Below are positions 1 to 9,826 of a stretch of 64,000 nucleotides of DNA, in pieces. Made by a program: the position numbers and the translations under genes. The first letter of the stretch is position 1. Every line of letters begins with the position of its first letter. The notes below the pieces were generated by a model. It was not told where the DNA came from. It ran no database searches and saw only the letters and a program-made list of their open reading frames with translations. Source of the stretch: Actinophytocola algeriensis (GTDB lineage Bacteria > Actinomycetota > Actinomycetes > Mycobacteriales > Pseudonocardiaceae); contig NZ_JACHJQ010000002.1 in the NCBI RefSeq assembly GCF_014203735.1, forward strand, positions 1,053,224 to 1,117,223. Reading direction: 5' to 3'.

Positions 1-1
1 G

Positions 2-1426
2 GTGGAGCGGGCGGCCGGGCTCGTCGCAGGAACCGTGGACTACAAGCTGCGGCTCGACGACGAGGAGATCCCGCCGGTCACCCTGCGCGGACAGCCGCTG
101 TCCATGGCACAGCAGCGATTCCTGTTCTCCACCACCCGGATCCCCGGCGCCGAACAGGACACCGTCCGCGCACCGTACAGCGCGGACGCGCCGGGTCCCT
201 CGACGGCCCGGCACATCGTGGTGTTCCACCGGAGCACCATGTTCCGGCTGGCGGTGCTCGCCGAGGACGGCAGGCCCTACGGGCGCGACGACATCGCCGA
301 CGCCCTGCGCGCGATCATCAAGTCGGACGCGACGGTGGACGACCCGTCGACCGCCGTCGGCCATCTGACCACGATGGCGCGCGCGGAGTGGGCGACCACC
401 AGGGAATCCCTGCGCGAAGCGGGCAACGCCGAGGCACTCGAGGAGATCGAGACCGCGCTGTTCTGCCTGTGCCTCGACGAGAACACCCCCGGGAACACCG
501 AGCAGGCATGTGACCAGTTGCTCCACGGCAACAGCGGGAACAGGTGGTTCGACAAGTCCCTCTCCCTGATCGTGTTCGCCGACGGCAGCGCGGGGATCAA
601 CCTCGAGCACTGTGGTCTGGACGGGACAACCGTCCTCGCCTACGTGGACACCCTGTTCGACACGACACCGTCCGCCCGGCCTGCCGCGCACGGTCTCCCC
701 CCGGCCACGCCCATCGAGTTCACCCTCGACGACGTGCTGCGCGCGAAGGCCCGCGCGGCCGCCGAGTCGTTCGCCGCGTACGCGGCCGCCACGGCGACGA
801 CCACACTGTCCTTTCCGGACTTCGGTGCGAACACCGCGAAACAGCTCGGCATGTCGCCGGACGCGTTCGTACAGATGGCTTACCAGCTCGCCCACCGGCG
901 GGCCAAGGGACTCACCGGCGCCACCTACGAGTCCATCGCCACCCGCCAGTTCCGGCACGGCCGCACCGAGGCGATGCGCGTCGTCACCCCCGAGGTGCTG
1001 GACTTCGTGTCCACAATGGACCTGTCAGGCGATCCGGCCGCCCGCCGGACCGCCTTCCGGGCCGCGGCCGCGAAACACGTCGCCCGCGCGAAGGAGTGCC
1101 AGGCAGGCGCGGCACCCGAGCAACACCTGTGGGAACTGCAACGGATCGCCGGTGACACCGAGCCGCACGCGCTCTACCGCAGCCCAGGCTGGCTCGTCAT
1201 GCGCGACGACTTCCTCAGCACCAGCTCGGCACCGTCGGCGAACATCCAGTACTTCGGGTTCGGATCGACCAGCCCGCAGTGCATCGGGGTGGCGTACGTG
1301 CTGCTGGCCGACTCCCTGAACATCTACCTGAGCACGCCGCGCCACGTGGCAGACCAGATGCACACCTTCGCCAGGGAGCTGACCACCGCGATGCGCGAAC
1401 TCCGGGAGCTGCTCGAAGCGGCCTGA
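2..1426 (+). CDS. Choline/carnitine O-acyltransferase family protein (5' partial)
   Basis: Acyl transfer between CoA and a carnitine- or choline-like alcohol is the family reaction. Visible family motifs are FSTTRIPG (about residues 42-49 of the visible part), NRWFDKSL (180-187) and the active-site EHCGLDG with catalytic His203, where the family has EH(S/T)xxDG. About 474 residues are in the window while family members have about 600, so the N-terminus lies left of the window and the GTG at position 2 is probably internal. The gene converges on the betaine-type ABC operon, which would import the same class of trimethylammonium compounds. That functional link is inference; the family call is firm. 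Confidence 0.85.
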   Translation: MERAAGLVAGTVDYKLRLDDEEIPPVTLRGQPLSMAQQRFLFSTTRIPGAEQDTVRAPYSADAPGPSTARHIVVFHRSTMFRLAVLAEDGRPYGRDDIADALRAIIKSDATVDDPSTAVGHLTTMARAEWATTRESLREAGNAEALEEIETALFCLCLDENTPGNTEQACDQLLHGNSGNRWFDKSLSLIVFADGSAGINLEHCGLDGTTVLAYVDTLFDTTPSARPAAHGLPPATPIEFTLDDVLRAKARAAAESFAAYAAATATTTLSFPDFGANTAKQLGMSPDAFVQMAYQLAHRRAKGLTGATYESIATRQFRHGRTEAMRVVTPEVLDFVSTMDLSGDPAARRTAFRAAAAKHVARAKECQAGAAPEQHLWELQRIAGDTEPHALYRSPGWLVMRDDFLSTSSAPSANIQYFGFGSTSPQCIGVAYVLLADSLNIYLSTPRHVADQMHTFARELTTAMRELRELLEAA

Positions 1427-1439
1427 CCCGGGTGCGTGC

Positions 1440-1490
1440 CCTGAAAGACGCTTTCGGGACACTCAACGTCCTGAAAGCGTCTTTCCGGAC
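1440..1490. terminator. Hairpin between convergent genes, REP-like
   Basis: Two near-identical arms, 1440-1460 and 1468-1490, are inverted copies separated by ACTCAAC. Each arm contains the smaller palindrome GAAAG-ACG-CTTTC or its complement. It lies between the acyltransferase stop and the end of the ABC substrate-binding gene, so it probably terminates both. There is no T-run, as usual in high-GC actinobacteria. Confidence 0.6.
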
Positions 1491-1500
1491 ATGATCGCGC

Positions 1501-2463
1501 TCAGCCGATGAAGCCCTTGTCCCGCAGCCAGTCGGCCGCGACCTTCTCCGGCGCGGCGCCCTCGACGCTGACCTGTTCGTTCAGCGCGAGCAGCGTCTTG
1601 TCGTCGAGTGCCTCGGCGATCGGGGTGAAGACGTCCTCGAGGCCGGGGTACTTCGTCGCGAGTTCGGTGCGGATCGTGATCGCCGGGTTGTAGATCGGGA
1701 AGAACGACTTGTCGTCCTCCAGCACGATCAGGTCCTGCGCGGGGATCCGGCCGTCGGTGGACGCCACCGAGCCGAAGTCGCAGGTCTTTCCCGAACCGAC
1801 CTCGGTGTAGACGACGGCGTCGTTGACCTCGTGCCGCTGCGCGTCGGGCAGCGTGAAGCCATACATGGCGGTCAGGCCGGGGAGCCCGTCGTCACGGCTG
1901 TTGAACTCCGGGCCCATGCACGTCGATGCCGCCTCCGGGTTGGACTTCGCCAGCTCCGCGTAGTCCGAGATCGTCGTGACGCCGTGCTCCTCGGCCGCCG
2001 CGCGGTTGGCGGCGATGGCGTAGGTGTCGTTGCCGGGAGCACGCGCCCACCAGGTGACGTCGTTCTCGGCGTCGAGCGTCTTGACCTTGTCGAACAACTG
2101 CTCCGGATCGGTCACCCGTTCGGTCTGCTTCAGGAAGGAGACCCAGGCGGTGCCGGTGTACTCCCAGTACAGGTCGATCTGACCGGTGACGAGCGACTGA
2201 CGCACGGCGTCCGTCCCGGTGATGTTCGTCTGGTCCACCGGATCGGCGCCGGCGGCCTGCAGGGTGAGGATCGCGATCTGGCCGAGCACCAGCTGTTCGT
2301 CGAACTCCTTCGACCCGACCGTGATCGTGACTCCGTCGAGCGCGTCGATCTTCTCGATGGAGCCTGCGCCTGCCTCGGCTTTGGTGGGCTCGTCCTCGAT
2401 CGTGCAGCCTGCGGCCAGCACCGCGAGGCTGACGAGGGCGGCGACTGTGGAAAGGCCGCGCAT
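1501..2463 (-). CDS. ABC transporter substrate-binding lipoprotein, glycine betaine/choline (OpuAC/OsmF-type)
   Basis: Extracellular receptor of an osmoprotectant importer. The 320-residue protein begins with a lipoprotein signal ending LAAGC, with lipidated Cys20, and continues with the OpuAC fold start (VTITVGSKEFDEQLVLGQI) and the QSLVTGQIDLYWEYTGT segment typical of betaine/choline/proline receptors. It is the last gene of a four-gene minus-strand operon, 33 nt after the permease at 2497-3264. The receptor being separate from the permease (OpuC/OsmU style rather than an OpuBC fusion) is visible. The exact ligand cannot be read from the sequence. Confidence 0.9.
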   Translation of the reverse strand: MRGLSTVAALVSLAVLAAGCTIEDEPTKAEAGAGSIEKIDALDGVTITVGSKEFDEQLVLGQIAILTLQAAGADPVDQTNITGTDAVRQSLVTGQIDLYWEYTGTAWVSFLKQTERVTDPEQLFDKVKTLDAENDVTWWARAPGNDTYAIAANRAAAEEHGVTTISDYAELAKSNPEAASTCMGPEFNSRDDGLPGLTAMYGFTLPDAQRHEVNDAVVYTEVGSGKTCDFGSVASTDGRIPAQDLIVLEDDKSFFPIYNPAITIRTELATKYPGLEDVFTPIAEALDDKTLLALNEQVSVEGAAPEKVAADWLRDKGFIG

Positions 2464-2496
2464 GGGAGTTCCTCCTCGAATCGTGGAGCTTGCGGG

Positions 2497-3264
2497 TCAG
2501 ATTCCCTTGGGTCGCAAGGACGTCTCGGCCAGCAGGCCGAGCCAGTCGGCGAGCAGGGCGAGCGCGGCCACCAGCACCCCGAAGGTGACGCTGATGACCG
2601 GCCGGTTCAGGGTGAGTCCGGTGAACAGGCCCTCCCCGAGCCCGCCGCCGTCGATGAGCGCGGCCAGGGGTGCGCTCGCGACGGTCAGCACCAGGGCGGT
2701 GCGAACACCGGCGAGGATGACCGGCACGGCGAGCGGCAGTTCGACCGTGAACAGCACCGCGAGCCGCGACAGCCCCATCCCGCGAGCGGCCTCGGTGAGC
2801 ACCGGGTCGACGCCCTCGATGCCGACCATCGTGTTGCGGAGCACCGGCAGCACGGCGTAGGCGACCAGCGCGATCACCGCGGTGCCGACACCGATGCTGA
2901 TCACGAGGGCGAGCAGGACGATCAGACCGATGGACGGGATGGCCTGCCCGAGATTTCCCAGGCTCAGCACCACCAGCCGCCCGGCCCGGCTGCGCGAGAG
3001 CGAGACCGCGATGCCGAGCGGAATCGCGATGGCGATGGTGAGCGCGGTACAGATCAACGTCAGCTCGACGTGCTCGAGCACCTGGGACCCGATCACCTCG
3101 CCGTTGACGTTCCGCGCCTCGATCGAGTCGAGCTGCTGGCTCCCCGCCCACCACCACAACACCAGCAGGCCGGCCCCGATCAGCGCGGGCCGCACCAGCA
3201 GACCCGCCCGGCCCGTTCCACGCGCCGCCCTGGCCGGGCGCTGCGCCGTGACCGGTGCCGTCAT
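2497..3264 (-). CDS. ABC transporter permease, betaine/choline-type (ProW/OpuCB-like)
   Basis: Integral membrane subunit of about 255 residues with the binding-protein-dependent permease fold. The EAA loop is visible as EAARGMGLSRLAVLFTVELP, and the first hydrophobic segment starts near residue 25. The ATG start overlaps the TGA stop of the ATPase gene by four bases (ATGA at 3261-3264), so translation is coupled. It is one of two permeases in the operon, the other being 4255-4902, which implies a heterodimeric channel. Confidence 0.9.
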   Translation of the reverse strand: MTAPVTAQRPARAARGTGRAGLLVRPALIGAGLLVLWWWAGSQQLDSIEARNVNGEVIGSQVLEHVELTLICTALTIAIAIPLGIAVSLSRSRAGRLVVLSLGNLGQAIPSIGLIVLLALVISIGVGTAVIALVAYAVLPVLRNTMVGIEGVDPVLTEAARGMGLSRLAVLFTVELPLAVPVILAGVRTALVLTVASAPLAALIDGGGLGEGLFTGLTLNRPVISVTFGVLVAALALLADWLGLLAETSLRPKGI

Positions 3265-4262
3265 GGGTTCCCGGCTTTACCCGCGGCCGCACCCATCACC
3301 GTCTGCAGGTGCAGCGAGCCGAGCACCTCGGCGTCGTCGCCGAAGTCGCCGGTGACCAGTACGACGTCGCTGCCCTCGCCGAGCATCAGGTCGAGCGCGT
3401 CGCGCACCGTCGCATCGACCACGATGCGCGGCAGTCCCCCGACGCGCGGTGCCGGTGCCAGCTCGACGTCGCGCAGCCGCAGCAATGCCAGCTTCTTCAG
3501 CTGTCCCCCGGCGCCGATGAAACTGGCGACGTAGTCGTCGGCGGGGGCGGCCAGGATCGCCTCCGGCGTGTCGTACTGGGCGATCACCGACCGCGGCCGG
3601 AGCACGGCGATCCGGTCACCCATCTTGAGCGCCTCGTCGAAGTCGTGGGTGACGAACACGATGGTCTTGCGGACCTCGCGTTGGAGGCGCAGGAACTCGT
3701 TCTGCAGGTGGTCCCTGGTGATCGGGTCGGTCGCGCCGAACGGCTCGTCCATGAGCATCACCGGCGGATCCGCCGCGAGCGCCCTGGCGACACCGACCCG
3801 CTGCTGCTGACCGCCGGAGAGCTCACGGGGGTAGCGCCGCGCGTAGTCCGCGGGCAGGCCGACCAGTTCCAGCAGCTCGGCGACCCTGGCCCGGACCCGG
3901 GAGCGGCTCCAGCCCAGCCGCTTCGGCAGCAGGCCGATGTTGTCCTCGATCCGCTTGTGCGGGAACAGGCCGATCTGCTGGATGACGTAGCCGATGTCGC
4001 GCCGGTGCTGGTCGGGATCGAGCGTGAGCACGTCGGTGCCGCCGATCGTGATCGTGCCCGAGGTCGGCTCGATCAGCCGGTTGATCATCTTCATGGTCGT
4101 GGTCTTGCCGCAGCCCGACGGTCCGACCAGGACGACGACCTCGCCGGCGGGAATCACCATCGACACCGCTTCGACGGCGGGCTCCGCCTGACCGGGATAG
4201 CGCTTCGTGACGTCGGTGAGCTCGATGGTCTCGCCGGGGCGGCCGGTGATGGATTCAGGCAC
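3261..4262 (-). CDS. ABC transporter ATP-binding protein, betaine/choline-type (ProV/OpuCA-like)
   Basis: ATPase subunit of 333 residues. Walker A is GPSGCGKTT, the signature is LSGGQQQRVG and Walker B is VMLMDEPF followed by GATDPITRDHLQ, the variant D-loop typical of the proline/betaine importer class. After about residue 235 there is a regulatory tail resembling a single degenerate CBS domain (VRDALDLMLGEGSDVVLVTG), which in OpuA/OpuC systems senses ionic strength or nucleotides. The start is GTG and overlaps the upstream permease stop by 8 nt. Confidence 0.92.
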   Translation of the reverse strand: MPESITGRPGETIELTDVTKRYPGQAEPAVEAVSMVIPAGEVVVLVGPSGCGKTTTMKMINRLIEPTSGTITIGGTDVLTLDPDQHRRDIGYVIQQIGLFPHKRIEDNIGLLPKRLGWSRSRVRARVAELLELVGLPADYARRYPRELSGGQQQRVGVARALAADPPVMLMDEPFGATDPITRDHLQNEFLRLQREVRKTIVFVTHDFDEALKMGDRIAVLRPRSVIAQYDTPEAILAAPADDYVASFIGAGGQLKKLALLRLRDVELAPAPRVGGLPRIVVDATVRDALDLMLGEGSDVVLVTGDFGDDAEVLGSLHLQTVMGAAAGKAGNP

Positions 4263-4902
4263 GTAGCCCCCGTGAGGTCGTCAACCTGGCGACGCCGGCC
4301 AGGGCCAGGTCGAACAGGAGAGCGAGCACGACGATGCCGAGTGTGCCGGTGAGCACCTGGTTGAGTGAGTTGGCGCCGCCGAACCGGCCGAGCCCGTTGA
4401 AGATCTGGTTGCCCAGTCCGGGGCCCTGCACCCAGGCGCCGATGGCCGCGATCCCGATGATGATCTGCGTGGAGACCCGGACCCCGGCGAAGATCACCGG
4501 CCAGGCCAGCGGGAGCCGGAGGTCCCAGAGCACCCGGGTCCTGCTGAGGCCCATGCCGCGCCCCGCCTCCACGACGGCCGGGTCCACCTCCTGCAGGCCC
4601 ACGATCGTGTTCCTGGTGATCGGCAGCAACGCGTAGACCACCAGCGCCACGAGCACCGGCAGCACGCCAAGACCGAACGGTGCGATGAGCACGCCGAGCA
4701 GCGCGACCGACGGGATGGTCAGGAAGGCGCCGGTGGTGGTCGTGGCCAGAGCCGCGAGCGTCGAGTGCCGGTAGGTGAGCATGCCGAGTCCCACACCGAT
4801 GACCACCGCGATCGCGACCGCGCCCAGTGTCACGTCGAAGTGCAGGATCGTGTCGTTGACGATCGTGATCCAGTTCTCGCGCACGTACTCCGCAAAGGTC
4901 AC
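4255..4902 (-). CDS. ABC transporter permease, betaine/choline-type, first gene of operon
   Basis: Second permease of the osmoprotectant importer, 215 residues with the EAA loop EAGRGMGLSRTRVLWDLRLP. I chose the GTG at 4902 because AGGAGG lies five bases upstream and the protein then begins MTFAEYVRENW, as in homologues; an open frame continues to 5106 but that extension is not hydrophobic and lacks a ribosome site. It is the promoter-proximal gene of the 4902-to-1501 operon, divergent from the LspA-like gene. Confidence 0.88.
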   Translation of the reverse strand: MTFAEYVRENWITIVNDTILHFDVTLGAVAIAVVIGVGLGMLTYRHSTLAALATTTTGAFLTIPSVALLGVLIAPFGLGVLPVLVALVVYALLPITRNTIVGLQEVDPAVVEAGRGMGLSRTRVLWDLRLPLAWPVIFAGVRVSTQIIIGIAAIGAWVQGPGLGNQIFNGLGRFGGANSLNQVLTGTLGIVVLALLFDLALAGVARLTTSRGLRA

Positions 4903-5123
4903 CACCGCCTCCTCACATCGCGCAGGTGATCGAACACTATCAGCGAGCCACCGAGCAGGCGTGATTACCGACGGCTCCCCCGCCAGCACGAACAGCTCCC
5001 GCGCGCGTCCGAGAAGGTCGCGGACACCGGCACGCGAACGTCGGCAGGAGATGTCGGCAACCACCGAGTTGCTCACCCTGGGCGATTTCTCACACACTGA
5101 CAGCAACCGTCAGGAGCGCGCTC

Positions 5124-5813
5124 ATGAGCCACGACTCGACGACTGTCATCGCATCCCCTGCCCCGGTTGCCCGGCGAACCCGGCTGGGACGTCAACCCAC
5201 GGTCCTCGCCCTGCTGGCCGCGGTCATCGCGGTGGACCAGCTCACCAAAGGGTGGGCCTGGCGGCACTCCCCTCTCGCGAAGATCAACTACGGCGGCAAC
5301 GTCTTCGTCGGGGACACGGTCAGCCGGTGGTACGCCGACCCGGTCACCGGTGCGCTGCTCGACCTGGTGGACTTCGGCGTGCTGACCGCCGCTGTGATCA
5401 TCCTGCTCCGCCGCCGGCTGCCCGCACTCGTCGTCGTTCCCGGCGCCCTGATGGTGGGTGGCTGGATCAGCAACCTGCTGGACCGGCTGGGACTGCACCA
5501 CCTGACCGCCCCGGGCAGTGTGCGCGGGGCGGTCGACTTCATTCCACTCGGCTCGATCCGCTACAACGTGGCGGACGTGTTCATCGTCGTCGGGACGCTG
5601 CTGTTCATGCTCGCGCTGACCGCGCGCGCCTGGACCACCAACCGGTCCGCGACGGCGTCCCCTCCCCCGTCGACAGGGCACCGGCGGCGTCAGGCATGGC
5701 TGTCGGGGATCGCCTCTGCCGTGTGCCTGGTCGTTGTCGTCGGGTTCGGCGCGGTCAACTACGGCGGGGTGACCACGCCGGCTCCGACCTCGGTACCCAC
5801 CATCATCCGATAG
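5124..5813 (+). CDS. lspA: Signal peptidase II family protein (LspA-like) with an extra C-terminal membrane segment
   Basis: Inner-membrane aspartyl protease family that cleaves prolipoprotein signal peptides. Motifs present are VDQLTK (37-42), SNLLDRL with catalytic Asp120 and YNVADVF with catalytic Asp151, so both aspartates are retained. At 229 residues it is longer than usual (about 160-180): after the fourth membrane helix and a Pro/Thr-rich linker there is a fifth hydrophobic stretch near 192-208 and a short tail. The start is ATG with AGGAG 8 nt upstream and a small inverted repeat CTGAC-N7-GTCAG at 5097-5113 before it. It may be a paralogue rather than the housekeeping copy. Confidence 0.8.
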   Translation: MSHDSTTVIASPAPVARRTRLGRQPTVLALLAAVIAVDQLTKGWAWRHSPLAKINYGGNVFVGDTVSRWYADPVTGALLDLVDFGVLTAAVIILLRRRLPALVVVPGALMVGGWISNLLDRLGLHHLTAPGSVRGAVDFIPLGSIRYNVADVFIVVGTLLFMLALTARAWTTNRSATASPPPSTGHRRRQAWLSGIASAVCLVVVVGFGAVNYGGVTTPAPTSVPTIIR

Positions 5814-5853
5814 CGGCGCCACCGTGCGCGAACCGATTCCGGGGCGCACTCGT

Positions 5854-5864
5854 GAAAGTTTCGG
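5854..5864. promoter_or_regulatory. Upstream copy of xylanase-type operator (GAAAGTTTCGG)
   Basis: TGAAAGTTTCG from 5853 differs from the symmetric CGAAA-N-TTTCG element by one base. It lies 38 nt before the perfect copy at 5892-5902. Elements of this form are known upstream of actinomycete xylanase genes; here they precede a GH10 xylanase. Confidence 0.55.
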
Positions 5865-5891
5865 AATGACACTCCCTTGGCGATCCGAATG

Positions 5892-5902
5892 CGAAACTTT
5901 CG
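5892..5902. promoter_or_regulatory. Perfect CGAAACTTTCG palindrome upstream of the xylanase
   Basis: CGAAA-C-TTTCG is a perfect odd palindrome about 340 nt before the xylanase start. With the imperfect copy at 5853-5863 it forms a paired site. Xylanase regulators of actinomycetes are known to bind CGAA-type palindromes; the specific regulator is not in this window. Confidence 0.6.
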
Positions 5903-5951
5903 GCTCGGCCAGCGAACGACACATCGTTTCCACGCACGTCGTTCTTCATCA

Positions 5952-5963
5952 TGAGCGCGCTCA
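5952..5963. promoter_or_regulatory. Perfect 12-bp palindrome TGAGCGCGCTCA
   Basis: A perfect palindrome in the xylanase upstream region. Its core GAGCGCGCTC recurs at 5114-5123, directly before the LspA-like start codon. The shape suits a LacI- or GntR-family operator. A candidate -10 hexamer CATAAT is visible near 6020. No regulator is assigned. Confidence 0.35.
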
Positions 5964-6220
5964 CAAAGACGAGACGGAGTGAGTCGCGAGCGAGTCGGGT
6001 TCATGTCGAGCGAGCCGCATAATCCCAGGTAGAGATCGTTGCGTGAATGATCGGCGACGACCACCGGGCGATACCACCCTGCATTAGCGCTCACAATGAA
6101 ATGCGCGGGAACATTGACTTCGCGGCGACCGGCTCGCTACCTTCGGCACGGAGGGCACCACTTGGCGAGCGCGCGATGACGCGATACCTGCCGCCGTGTT
6201 GTCGACCCTGTGGACAATGA

Positions 6221-7687
<1,467 letters not shown>

Positions 7688-7692
7688 GCGCG

Positions 7693-7719
7693 GCGCGGGC
7701 CTCGATCCGAGGCCCGCGC
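7693..7719 (+). terminator. Rho-independent-type hairpin after the xylanase
   Basis: Perfect 12-bp arms GCGCGGGCCTCG (7693-7704) and CGAGGCCCGCGC (7708-7719) with a 3-nt loop, starting 6 nt after the xylanase stop. No T-tract. Confidence 0.75.
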
Positions 7720-7753
7720 TCCCCTGACCGACCGACCATGGATGTGACCGGCA

Positions 7754-7915
7754 TGTGGCGAGCCATCGGGGTTCGCCGACGAGGAAGCCTGGATGGGGCC
7801 GTGGCTGGCGTCGTTCGGGTTCGTCGTGATCGGGGTGGAGACCAACGGCCTCACCGACTTCGACACCGCCCGCGGCACCCAGCTGCCGGCCGCGCTGGAC
7901 TACCTCACGCAAGTG
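7754..7915 (+). pseudogene. Remnant of a cutinase/PET-hydrolase-like (dienelactone hydrolase family) esterase
   Basis: The reading frame through ATG 7793 encodes EEAWMGPWLASFGFVVIG, then ARGTQLPAALDYLTQ. This matches the stretch of actinomycete cutinases between the oxyanion-hole region and the nucleophile elbow (xxWxGPxLASxGFVV, then SRGxQLLAALDYLT). Both flanks are missing: no signal peptide or core start upstream, and the GxSMGG elbow and catalytic Asp/His are absent downstream. About 50 codons remain, wedged between the xylanase terminator and the 3' end of the glycosyltransferase. Confidence 0.65.
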
Positions 7916-7971
7916 CCCGTACGTGCCGCCCGGCGGCGAGACACCGCCGACGCCGAGGGCGCTCGTCGCTT

Positions 7972-9087
7972 TCAGGCCAGGGACTCGGCGAGGACGTTGT
8001 CGATGGACCACAGGTGCGCCGGGTCGCCGCCGACGATCGGGAGCATGCGGGTCGCGTGGTCCTTCAGCGCGGTCGCGTAGTCCACGCGGCCGGCCACCAG
8101 GGCGGCCGTGCTCTCGACGATCTCGTCCAGGTCCGCCTCCAGCCGGGTGCGGCTCATGCTCGGCGACCGTTCGCCGTCGTCGTCGACCACCGGCGGATCG
8201 GCCGTCATCAGTGTGTAGCAGGGGAAGCGGCTGACATCCGGGATGACCGTGTGGAACGGGACACCGTTGAAGAAGTACTCCGGCCAGCGGTTGCCGCCGA
8301 TCGTCAGCCACGGGGTGCCGGCCGCGAGCGCGATCATGCCGAACCCGGAGTGCGGCGAGACCAGCACGTCGCACGCGGCGACCGCGGCCAGCTGTGCCGT
8401 CAGCGGCTCGTCCACGAGGTCGATCGCGTTCGGTGTCACCGCCAGCATCCGGTCCAGCTCGGCGCGGGTGACCGACGTCGAGGTCCGTGCGTCCGCGCGG
8501 AGCTTGCCCACCAGGCAGAACGTCGCGGCCGGGAACCGTAGCGCGAGCGCGTCGAGGACGAGTTCCCACGACGCGACCGACGGGTAGAAGGACCGAGGGG
8601 CGCTGCCTGCCGGCAGGATCGCGATCCTCGGCCCCTCCCCCGCGAACCGCGTGTGGTCCGGCTGCACCGCGAGGCGCCAGTGCTCGCCTGGCGAGTACGG
8701 GACCGGCTTCCGGAAGCCGGCGAACCCCTTCTGCCCGGAGAAGTGCGCGGTGCTCGCGTCGAACCACGAGGCCAGCCCCGGGAAGATCGCGCGCTGTGCC
8801 GGATCGGCACCCCGGAAGTCCGACACCACCGCGTCCCAGGTGGACGGCACACCGGCGAGCGCCGCCGAGTGGTCCGCCGCGCCGTCGAAGATGTCCACCG
8901 GGACCGGGTACGTCTCCTCGACGAAGTCCGCGTACCGGGTCAGCTCGGTGGCGGTGTTCTCGATGAGCGTCACCGATATCCGGCGCGACGGATCGGCGGC
9001 GTGGTAGCCGTTCGCATAGTGCAAGGCCTCCACCACGTGGCCGATCTGCTGGCAGTACACGAAATTGACGAGCAACCGGTCAGACAC
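7972..9087 (-). CDS. Glycosyltransferase family 9-like protein (heptosyltransferase fold)
   Basis: Probable sugar transferase of about 371 residues. The C-terminal half shows RIAILPAGSAPRSFYPS and then CDVLVSPHSGFGMIALAAGTPW, the GT9-type nucleotide-sugar pocket. The N-terminal half (LLVNFVYCQQIGHVVEAL) resembles a Rossmann acceptor domain. The start is uncertain: GTG 9087 (VSDRLLVNF) fits the fold, while the open frame runs to 9201 with a poor-looking extension. It is monocistronic. Substrate and acceptor are unknown; actinobacterial GT9-like proteins often decorate secondary metabolites or cell-wall glycans. Confidence 0.7.
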   Translation of the reverse strand: MSDRLLVNFVYCQQIGHVVEALHYANGYHAADPSRRISVTLIENTATELTRYADFVEETYPVPVDIFDGAADHSAALAGVPSTWDAVVSDFRGADPAQRAIFPGLASWFDASTAHFSGQKGFAGFRKPVPYSPGEHWRLAVQPDHTRFAGEGPRIAILPAGSAPRSFYPSVASWELVLDALALRFPAATFCLVGKLRADARTSTSVTRAELDRMLAVTPNAIDLVDEPLTAQLAAVAACDVLVSPHSGFGMIALAAGTPWLTIGGNRWPEYFFNGVPFHTVIPDVSRFPCYTLMTADPPVVDDDGERSPSMSRTRLEADLDEIVESTAALVAGRVDYATALKDHATRMLPIVGGDPAHLWSIDNVLAESLA

Positions 9088-9250
9088 CGCGTGAGCGTCC
9101 CCTACTCCACACCGCCACGCAACCCGGTTACGTAGCCAGGTGCCACCACCCGTACCGCGGTGGTTGTACGCCGCCGCCGGGCTACCGCAAGGGTTTGTCA
9201 CCGCGCGGTGGACGCGGCCGGCAACAACGTGCGGCTACCGTCCTGCGACC

Positions 9251-9799
9251 ATGAGCAACGACCGTGGTGTGTTCGCCGGCATGGACGCCGACGCGCGGCG
9301 GCGTGAGCTCGACGACGCCGTCGAGCTCGCCACCCGCCGGAGCGAGGTGTTCGGCGAGGCCAACCGGCGGATCGACGCCATCACCGTCACCGAGCGTTCC
9401 CCGGATGGAGCCGTGGAGGTGGCGGTCGGCGCGGATGGCAACGTCCTGGGGGTGCGTTGCACCGAGCTGGTGCGCGCCATGCCACCGCACCAGCTCGCCG
9501 CCGTCTTCCTGCGGTGCGCGCAGACCGCGCAGGCCGGGGTGGCCGACCGCGTGGCGGAAACGTTGCTGGCCGTCGCGCCCGGGGACCCACTCACCGACGA
9601 GCTGGTGGCCAACGCGCGCAAGGCGTTCCCGGCGCCGCGGCCAGAGCAGGCAGCGGACGCCTCCGGGCCGCGGTACCTGGACATCGGCGGCATCGCGGAC
9701 GACGGCCCCCAGGGGCCACGGATGACGGCGCGCCGCCCGGTGCGCCGGCGACCCGACGACGACCCGGGCGACTGGGCAGGCCGGTCGGTCCTGTCCTGA
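9251..9799 (+). CDS. YbaB/EbfC family nucleoid-associated-like protein
   Basis: A 182-residue protein with a central YbaB-like domain (ITVTERSPDGAVEVAVGADG, about residues 44-63) and a basic, Pro/Arg-rich tail. In actinobacteria this long YbaB type usually precedes WXG100/ESX-type genes, and here the next gene, 27 nt downstream, is exactly that. It may act as a DNA-binding or chaperone-like partner of the secreted protein; which one cannot be read from the sequence. ATG 9251 is chosen over an upstream frame start at 9140 because the extra residues are low-complexity. Confidence 0.8.
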   Translation: MSNDRGVFAGMDADARRRELDDAVELATRRSEVFGEANRRIDAITVTERSPDGAVEVAVGADGNVLGVRCTELVRAMPPHQLAAVFLRCAQTAQAGVADRVAETLLAVAPGDPLTDELVANARKAFPAPRPEQAADASGPRYLDIGGIADDGPQGPRMTARRPVRRRPDDDPGDWAGRSVLS

Positions 9800-9826
9800 G
9801 CCGCGCACACCACGAGAAGGGCACCG

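Noticed and set aside
1831-3534. 567-codon plus-strand frame opposite the betaine ABC operon
   Set aside because: It mirrors the real minus-strand genes, has a Gln/His/Arg/Asp-rich composition and no domain; a high-GC shadow.
7740-9135. Several plus-strand frames opposite the glycosyltransferase
   Set aside because: Arg/Pro/Gly-rich antisense frames, except for the cutinase remnant at the left end.
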